Under the pieces are notes generated by a model. The model saw nothing but the letters and a program-made list of their open reading frames with translations, was not told where the DNA came from and ran no database searches. Both the position numbers and the translations under genes were made by a program. A stretch of DNA of 12,138 nucleotides from an uncultured Burkholderiales bacterium (GTDB lineage: Bacteria; Pseudomonadota; Gammaproteobacteria; Burkholderiales; Burkholderiaceae_C): contig CAISQQ010000254.1 in assembly GCA_903887655.1 (NCBI GenBank), positions 1 through 12,138 on the forward strand, read 5' to 3'. This document shows positions 7,689 to 12,138 of this stretch, in pieces. The number at the start of each line of letters is the position of its first letter. Positions within the stretch are counted from its first letter, which is position 1.

Positions 7689-9859
7689 CGAGCGCAATCA
7701 CGACGCCTGAGCTTGGCGACGCCTTGCTCATTGAACTCTTGGCCGAAGAGTTGCCTCCGAAGGCCTTGAAAACACTGGGAGTGGCCTTTGCCCAAGGGGT
7801 TTTTGACGGCTTGGTGGCGCAAGGGCTCACCGCCCCCACGGCCAGTTTTGAAGGTTTTGCCACGCCCAGGCGTTTGGCCGTGCGCGTGCTCGGCGTCTTG
7901 CCGCAAGCCAGCGCCAAAGCGGTCGAGCAAAAGTTGATGCCGCAAAGCGTGGGCTTGGATGCCCAGGGCCATGCCACGCCTGCGTTGGCCAAAAAGCTCG
8001 CGGCCTTGGGACTGTCTCATTTGAGCGTGGCGGACTTGGAAAAAATCGATGACGGCAAACAGGTCAATTTGTGGGCCAAAACCACCCAGGCCGGCGCCAC
8101 CCTCACCGAAGGTGCGCAAAAGGCCTTGAGCGAGAGCTTGAGCGCGCTGCCCATCCCCAAGCTCATGAGCTATCAGCTGCACCGCGACTGCGCCATGCCG
8201 GGCTGGAGCAGTGTGCATTTTGTGCGACCGGTGCATGGCCTCTTGGCCTTGTATGGCCAAGAGGTGCTGGGGTTGAGTGCGCTGGGCCTTCAAGCGACCC
8301 AGCACACGCAAGGTCATCGTTTTGAGGCTTTGGCCCCGAGCTTGAAGGTGACACACCCGCGCGACTACGAGCGTGTGCTCCTTCAAGAAGGTCGGGTGAT
8401 GGCCAGTTTTGAGGGCCGTCGCGAATCGATTCGCCAACAGTTGAAGTCGGTTGCGCAAAATCTGGGCGAATCCTTGCGCGTGCTCGAAGACGAGGCCCTC
8501 TTGGACGAGGTCTGTGCGTTGGTGGAGCACCCCAATGTGCTCGCATGCCAATTCGATGCCGACTTTCTGAGCGTGCCGCAGGAGTGTTTGATCTTGACCA
8601 TGAAGGCCAATCAAAAATACTTCCCCTTGCTCGACCAAAGCGGGCGGCTGAGCCACCACTTTTTGGTGGTGAGCAACATCTCGCCAGCGGACCCGAGCGC
8701 TGTCATTGGTGGCAATGAGCGGGTGGTGAGACCCCGACTTGCCGATGCGCAGTTCTTTTTCAAGCAGGACCAGAAAAAAACCTTGCTCTCGCGCTTGGAC
8801 GCGTTGGAGCAAGTTGTTTACCACCAAAAGTTGGGCACCCAAGCCGCGCGCAGCCTGCGCGTGGCCGCTTTGGCCGATTTGATCGCCCGCGACTTGGTCG
8901 ATCGTGGCGTGATCACGTCCTCGCAGCACACCTGGATCCAGGAGGCCGCGCGGGTGGCCAAGGTCGATTTGCTCACCGACATGGTGGGCGAGTTCCCCGA
9001 GCTGCAAGGCACCATGGGGCACTATTACGCACTCCACGACGGCTATGCCTTGAGCGTGGCGCAGGCCATCGAAGATCACTACAAACCGCGCTTTGCTGGC
9101 GACGCCTTGCCACGCGATGTGGTGGGTCAAGTTTTGGCGTTGGCCGATAAATTGGAGGTCTTGGTCGGACTCTTTGGCATTGGCCAGCAACCCAGTGGTG
9201 ACAAAGACCCTTACGCCTTGCGCCGTCAGGCATTGGGGGTGATTCGCCTGCTCACCAGCACCGACTTGAAGTTGTCCTTGGCGCATTTGCTGCAACAAGC
9301 CCACTCGGTGTTTGAGAGCCCAGCACGGGTGCTCAGTGGGGACGAGTCGATGGCGGCTTTGCTCACATTTGTGGGTGAGCGCCTCACTGGGGTGTTCAAA
9401 GACGCGGGTTACAGCGGCGCACAAATTGAGGCGGTGCTCTCCTTGAGCTTTGACCGATTGGATGACGTTGAGGCACGGCTCGAGGCGGTCAAATCCTTCG
9501 CCTTGAGGCCCGAGGCCAGTGCGCTGGCCGCGGCCAACAAGCGCATTGGCAACATCTTGAAAAAATCAACCCTCCCCGGCGACCTGGTCGTTCAAGTCGA
9601 GTGGCTGCAAGCGGGTGCAGAGCGCGCGCTCTTTGACGCCATGGCGGTGAGTTTGGCCCAGTCGCAGGACTTGTTCCAACACGCCCAGTACGCGGCCTCG
9701 TTGGCGAGTTTGGCGGCGCTCAAGGAGCCCGTGGACAGTTTCTTTGAGCAAGTGATGGTCAATGCACCCGAGGAGCATTTGCGCCACAACCGCTTGGCCT
9801 TGTTGCGCGAACTCCACACCGCCATGAACCGGGTGGCCGATTTGTCGCGCTTGGCCTGA
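7685..9859 (+). CDS. glyS: Glycyl-tRNA synthetase beta subunit
   Basis: The tRNA-binding partner of GlyQ, 724 residues, against about 690-720 in relatives. The family opening appears as ALLIELLAEELPPKAL near the N-terminus. Other hallmarks are MSYQLHRDCAMPGWSSVHFVRP, MKANQKYFPLLD, an HD-like core region with ADKLEVLVGLFGIGQ and SGDKDPYALRRQALG (about 487-520), and NKRIGNILKK (618-627) in the C-terminal anticodon-binding (DALR-like) part. The open frame could begin 18 codons earlier at 7631, but that would overlap glyQ heavily and add unconserved residues; the ATG at 7685, overlapping the glyQ stop as ATGA, is chosen. A long open frame on the opposite strand is a mirror effect of the high-GC codon pattern. 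The gene ends before a 94-base C-rich spacer. Confidence 0.98.
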   Translation: MTSAITTPELGDALLIELLAEELPPKALKTLGVAFAQGVFDGLVAQGLTAPTASFEGFATPRRLAVRVLGVLPQASAKAVEQKLMPQSVGLDAQGHATPALAKKLAALGLSHLSVADLEKIDDGKQVNLWAKTTQAGATLTEGAQKALSESLSALPIPKLMSYQLHRDCAMPGWSSVHFVRPVHGLLALYGQEVLGLSALGLQATQHTQGHRFEALAPSLKVTHPRDYERVLLQEGRVMASFEGRRESIRQQLKSVAQNLGESLRVLEDEALLDEVCALVEHPNVLACQFDADFLSVPQECLILTMKANQKYFPLLDQSGRLSHHFLVVSNISPADPSAVIGGNERVVRPRLADAQFFFKQDQKKTLLSRLDALEQVVYHQKLGTQAARSLRVAALADLIARDLVDRGVITSSQHTWIQEAARVAKVDLLTDMVGEFPELQGTMGHYYALHDGYALSVAQAIEDHYKPRFAGDALPRDVVGQVLALADKLEVLVGLFGIGQQPSGDKDPYALRRQALGVIRLLTSTDLKLSLAHLLQQAHSVFESPARVLSGDESMAALLTFVGERLTGVFKDAGYSGAQIEAVLSLSFDRLDDVEARLEAVKSFALRPEASALAAANKRIGNILKKSTLPGDLVVQVEWLQAGAERALFDAMAVSLAQSQDLFQHAQYAASLASLAALKEPVDSFFEQVMVNAPEEHLRHNRLALLRELHTAMNRVADLSRLA

Positions 9860-9864
9860 TCGAG

Positions 9865-9924
9865 ACCCACCCATTCACTCAGATCACTCACACCACCCAA
9901 ACCGCCCACACCGCCCTTTGTCTC
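9865..9924 (+). promoter_or_regulatory. C-rich, G-poor spacer resembling a Rho utilisation site
   Basis: In the 94-base gap between glyS and gmhB, the 60 bases 9865-9924 contain 31 C and only 4 G on the transcribed-sense strand. Such a C-over-G bubble is typical of rut sites. No stable hairpin with a T run was found, so if glyS transcription ends here it would be by Rho; otherwise it is simply an unstructured leader of gmhB. Confidence 0.3.
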
Positions 9925-9953
9925 TTGCTGGCTTTTTTCACTGCGAGTAACCC

Positions 9954-10580
9954 ATGACCAAACTGATCATCTTGGATCGAGACGGCACCATCAACGCAGA
10001 CCGGGACGACTATGTGAAGTCCCCCGAGGAGTGGCAGCCCTTGCCGCGCGCGCTGCAAGCGATTGCCCGCATGAACCATGCGGGTTATCGCGTGGTGATT
10101 GCATCGAACCAATCGGGTCTGGGCCGGGGACTCTTTGATGTGGCGACCTTGAATGCCATGCACGACAAGATGAACCACCTGTTGGCGCAAGAGGGCGCTC
10201 GCGTCGAGGCGATTTTCTTTTGCCCCCACACCAGCGACGATCATTGCGGCTGCAGAAAACCCTTGTCCGGGCTGTTTGAGCAGATTGCACGGCGCACGGG
10301 TCTGGACCTGCACGGCGTGCCCACGGTGGGGGATTCATTGCGCGACTTGCAAGCCGGCGCCCATGCGGGTTGCGAGCCGCACTTGGTGCTCACGGGCAAA
10401 GGGGTGGCGTTCAAAGACCAAGCGCTCTCGCCAGCGTTCCCCCCGAACACCCGCGTTCATGAGGACTTGTATGGGTTTTCACAGTGGTTGCTGCAAGAGG
10501 GCGAGCAGCCCGTGGTCAACGCAATGAGCGAGCGCAAAAGCGATCCCTTGAATGACCGTTTGGGTCGTGTGGCCTCATGA
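9954..10580 (+). CDS. gmhB: D-glycero-D-manno-heptose 1,7-bisphosphate 7-phosphatase
   Basis: A HAD-superfamily phosphatase that removes the 7-phosphate from heptose bisphosphate in the pathway to ADP-heptose for the LPS inner core. The 208-residue protein starts with the HAD motif I, LDRDGT (D8 nucleophile, D10 acid/base). SNQSG (51-55) is motif II. The four-ligand zinc loop C90-P-H92 ... C98-G-C100 is characteristic of GmhB, followed by RKP (101-103) and motif III/IV GDSLRDLQAG (126-135). The tail after residue 165 (GFSQWLLQEGEQP ... GRVAS) seems somewhat longer than in typical relatives and is of unknown use. The SD before ATG 9954 is weak, but the N-terminus fits the family. It overlaps plsC by ATGA. 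In this gene order it belongs to an envelope-biosynthesis block; histidinol phosphatase activity is the main alternative and is less likely given the full zinc loop. Confidence 0.93.
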   Translation: MTKLIILDRDGTINADRDDYVKSPEEWQPLPRALQAIARMNHAGYRVVIASNQSGLGRGLFDVATLNAMHDKMNHLLAQEGARVEAIFFCPHTSDDHCGCRKPLSGLFEQIARRTGLDLHGVPTVGDSLRDLQAGAHAGCEPHLVLTGKGVAFKDQALSPAFPPNTRVHEDLYGFSQWLLQEGEQPVVNAMSERKSDPLNDRLGRVAS

Positions 10581-11329
10581 AGCGCGCTCTGTACTGGTGC
10601 TCCTCGTGTGTTCACATGCTTTGGCTCGGTCTCACCGTGGTGCCGTATTCGCTCACGATTGTGGTGCTCGGCGCTATGGGTGCTTCCAAGGCGCAGCTCT
10701 ACCCGTGGGCGCGCGCTTGGCTCAAAAGCGTGGTGGATGCGGCAAGGTGGTTTTGTGGTGTGCGCCATGTCTTGCACGGCTTGGAGCCGGTGCTCGCGCT
10801 GGGCGACGCGCCGGTGATCTTGCTCATGAAACACCAATCGGCCTACGAGACCTTGTTGATGCCGGCCATCATGCCCAAGCCGCTGGCCTATGTCTTTAAA
10901 AAGGAGCTCCTGGCCATTCCTTTTTTCGGTTGGTCGATTGGCCGACTTGACATGATCCACATCGATCGCTCGGACCGAGCCCGCGCCTTTGCCAAGGTGG
11001 TCCAGCAAGGGCGCGACTTGTTGGCGCGGGGTGTTTGGGTGATCATGTTTCCCGAGGGCACCCGCATCCCGCGGGGCGAGGTCGGGTCATACAAGCTCGG
11101 TGGTGCGCGTTTGGCCGTGGAGACGGGGGCCTATGTGGTGCCCGTGGCGGTGACGTCGGGGCGGTGTTGGCCTCGGCGTGCCTTTGTCAAAATTCCGGGG
11201 CTGGTGGACGTCTCCATGGGGCCACCGATCTCGAGTGTGGGGCGCACTGCCGCCGATTTGATGGCCGAGGTGCAGGCGTGGATTGAGGCGGAGATGCAGC
11301 GACTCGACCCTGAGGCCTATGCACAGTGA
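10577..11329 (+). CDS. plsC: 1-acyl-sn-glycerol-3-phosphate acyltransferase
   Basis: PlsC acylates lysophosphatidic acid to phosphatidic acid at the inner membrane, the precursor of all phospholipids. The 250-residue protein has a hydrophobic N-terminal segment (about 10-33), catalytic block I KHQSAYET (H86 with E91, an H-x4-E form of the usual H-x4-D), block II around FFGWSIGRLDMIHIDRS (116-132), block III FPEGTR (158-163) and block IV VVPVAVTSG (187-195). The Glu variant is, from memory, usual in betaproteobacterial PlsC and does not imply loss of activity. Start ATG 10577 overlaps the gmhB stop as ATGA, so coupled translation is likely. Its TGA stop shares bases with a possible ATG (11329) in the frame of the next gene. 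Substrate preference among acyl-CoA and acyl-ACP donors is not readable. Confidence 0.94.
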   Translation: MKRALYWCSSCVHMLWLGLTVVPYSLTIVVLGAMGASKAQLYPWARAWLKSVVDAARWFCGVRHVLHGLEPVLALGDAPVILLMKHQSAYETLLMPAIMPKPLAYVFKKELLAIPFFGWSIGRLDMIHIDRSDRARAFAKVVQQGRDLLARGVWVIMFPEGTRIPRGEVGSYKLGGARLAVETGAYVVPVAVTSGRCWPRRAFVKIPGLVDVSMGPPISSVGRTAADLMAEVQAWIEAEMQRLDPEAYAQ

Positions 11330-11347
11330 TGGTGAGGGATGGTGAGG
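11329..11347 (+). repeat. Short tandem direct repeat after plsC
   Basis: ATGGTGAGG occurs at 11329-11337 and again at 11339-11347, one base apart. A related AAGGTGAGGG follows at 11356-11365 and serves as the likely ribosome binding site of the next gene. The first copy begins inside the plsC stop (TGATG arrangement) and is in frame with the downstream gene, giving it an alternative start 14 codons earlier. Confidence 0.6.
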
Positions 11348-11356
11348 AGCGCAGCA

Positions 11357-11362
11357 AGGTGA
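11357..11362 (+). promoter_or_regulatory. Ribosome binding site choosing ATG 11371
   Basis: AGGTGA matches the anti-SD complement (part of AGGAGGTGA) and ends eight bases before the ATG at 11371. It is a better start signal than that for the in-frame ATG at 11329, whose nearest purine run (TGAGG at 11311-11315) is 13 bases away. A third in-frame ATG at 11395 has no clear SD. Confidence 0.5.
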
Positions 11363-11370
11363 GGGCGACC

Positions 11371-12138
11371 ATGCGTTTGACGACTTATGTGCAGATGGCG
11401 TTTGACTTTTTCACGGTGAGCCCGCGTGAAGCTGAGCGAACGGCTCAAGCACCCCCAGATCTCCAAGCGACACCACCCTCCACCCCAAAGCCAGTCACCT
11501 CCCCTGCGCCAGTGCCTGGGAGCGCACCCCAGCCGCTTGGGGACCCGGAGTACCGCCATCCCTTGGCCAACCGCTCACTGCAGTGGGGTGAGGTCCGTGT
11601 TCACTATTGGCTCAAGCGCAGTGCGCGTCGCACCATCGGCATGGTGGTCTCCCCCAAGGGGCTAGAGGTGTCGGCGCCCAAATGGGTGAGTGTGGCGCAA
11701 ATCTTGGAGGCTTTGGAGGAGAAGCGGGGGTGGATTTTGCGCCAATTGAGGGCCATGCGCGAGCGCAGCCTGGCGTTGTCGGCACAAGTCTTGCCCTTGG
11801 ATTCACCGCTCACCTTGCCGCTTTGGGGTTGGGCCATGGAAGTCGTGCTGGTGGCCCCCGCTCTTGAGCACCCTGGTGCCCAGCGTCAAGGCTCGCCCTG
11901 GTCCCCGTGCCTGGAGGGTGCCCAATTGATGCGACGATCCCAAGGGCGGTGGCACGATTGCGAGCCCTTGAGCCTTTTGTCGGGCCTGAATGCAGATCAA
12001 GAAGACTCGGCGCCCCCCTCAAGCTCATCAAGTCCCACAAGTCCCACAAGTCCCACCAGCCCCACAAGCCCCACAAGCCCTCTGCGTTTGGTCCTGCCCT
12101 GGGGTGAGCCAGCAGCAGACAAGGCGGTGTTGATCCAA
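11371..12138 (+). CDS. YgjP/SprT-like metal-dependent hydrolase, 3' end outside the window
   Basis: An open frame of 256 codons runs from ATG 11371 to the window edge with no stop. Residues 68-130 (RSLQWGEVRVHYWLKRSARR then TIGMVVSPKGLEVSAPKWV, then the helix ILEALEEKRGWILRQL) match the N-terminal part of YgjP-like (DUF45, M48-like) proteins. The expected HExxH-type zinc motif would lie beyond the edge. Two parts are unusual: a proline-rich, probably disordered N-terminus (about 27-57), and a long insertion (about 163-237) between the LPLWG(WAMEVVLV) strand and LRLVLP, ending in Ser-Pro-Thr repeats. That loop is far shorter in relatives as I remember them. Translation is probably linked to plsC, 41 bases upstream. 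In Burkholderiales gloA often follows this gene. Family call is good; function (possibly peptidase or nucleotide hydrolase) is open. Confidence 0.8.
   Translation, partial: MRLTTYVQMAFDFFTVSPREAERTAQAPPDLQATPPSTPKPVTSPAPVPGSAPQPLGDPEYRHPLANRSLQWGEVRVHYWLKRSARRTIGMVVSPKGLEVSAPKWVSVAQILEALEEKRGWILRQLRAMRERSLALSAQVLPLDSPLTLPLWGWAMEVVLVAPALEHPGAQRQGSPWSPCLEGAQLMRRSQGRWHDCEPLSLLSGLNADQEDSAPPSSSSSPTSPTSPTSPTSPTSPLRLVLPWGEPAADKAVLIQ
12031..12081 (+). repeat. In-frame 9-bp tandem repeat encoding Ser-Pro-Thr units
   Basis: Five full 9-base units (AGTCCCACA type, later AGCCCCACA) run from 12031 to 12075, then a partial AGCCCT. In the YgjP-like frame they read SPT five times and then SP, just after a run of serines (residues 217-221). 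Because the unit is three codons, copy-number change would keep the frame. The first units share AGT and the later ones AGC, suggesting stepwise duplication. Confidence 0.92.

Noticed and set aside
6720..7697. 325-codon open frame on the minus strand opposite glyQ
   Set aside because: It covers a fully conserved glyQ, has no family resemblance and no SD-supported start.
7583..9424. 613-codon open frame on the minus strand opposite glyS
   Set aside because: It is a mirror of glyS codon structure in high-GC DNA. The translation is rich in His, Gln, Arg and Gly with no recognisable domain, while the plus strand encodes a full GlyS.
9926..9953. Intrinsic terminator at the T6 run after glyS
   Set aside because: TTTTTT at 9933-9938 has no stable GC stem before it, so it does not qualify as an intrinsic terminator.
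10836..10851. PlsC inactivated by loss of the H-x4-D aspartate
   Set aside because: The residue is Glu, a conservative form I recall as usual in betaproteobacterial PlsC; all other blocks are intact.
12031..12081. CRISPR-like repeat array
   Set aside because: The units are 9 bases with no spacers and lie in a coding frame, so this is a protein-coding minisatellite.

Overview
The window is an ordinary-looking stretch of chromosome from a high-GC Gram-negative bacterium. It most resembles a betaproteobacterium of the order Burkholderiales, probably Comamonadaceae-like. The reasons are the protein sequences (two-subunit glycyl-tRNA synthetase, Lnt, GmhB, and PlsC with an H-x4-E motif), a strong preference for TTG among leucine codons, and the gene order corC-lnt-glyQ-glyS-gmhB-plsC-(YgjP-like). 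From memory that order is common in Burkholderiales. No search could be run, so the taxonomic call is inference.

Layout. On the minus strand, a long-chain fatty acyl-CoA ligase (about 2754 down to 1027) is followed after a short gap by an MBL-fold hydrolase (978 down to 25), probably one transcript. The ligase ORF can be extended to 2958, but a TTG codon at 2754 behind a clear AGGAG and directly before the family N-terminus is the better start. That leaves a 306-base divergent control region (2755-3060) holding an imperfect inverted repeat, a G-rich tract and possible -10 elements on both strands. On the plus strand come a GNAT acetyltransferase (3061-3807), then corC (3996-4868) and lnt (4865-6577), which overlap by ATGA. 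A 181-base gap with a fair sigma70-type promoter precedes glyQ (6759-7688) and glyS (7685-9859), also ATGA-overlapped. A C-rich, G-poor spacer leads to gmhB (9954-10580) and plsC (10577-11329), again ATGA-overlapped. The last gene (11371 to the window edge, still open) is a YgjP/SprT-like metallopeptidase-family protein that runs off the end and is therefore easy to miss.

How the genes work together. The plus-strand block is a housekeeping and envelope cluster. CorC is a CBS-domain protein of ion efflux or membrane integrity, Lnt finishes lipoprotein acylation, GlyQS charges tRNA-Gly, GmhB makes an intermediate of the LPS heptose precursor, and PlsC makes phosphatidic acid. The minus-strand pair activates fatty acids and adds a hydrolase of unknown substrate.

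I found no mobile element, CRISPR array, RNA gene, phage or defence system, and no strong evidence for a new biological system. The most unusual feature is a five-copy 9-bp in-frame repeat encoding Ser-Pro-Thr units, inside a large insertion in the YgjP-like protein at the right edge. Other points of interest are regulatory: the TTG start abutting an 8-base T tract, the fadD leader structure, a possible start-site conflict or leaderless start for the GNAT gene, and a rut-like spacer before gmhB.
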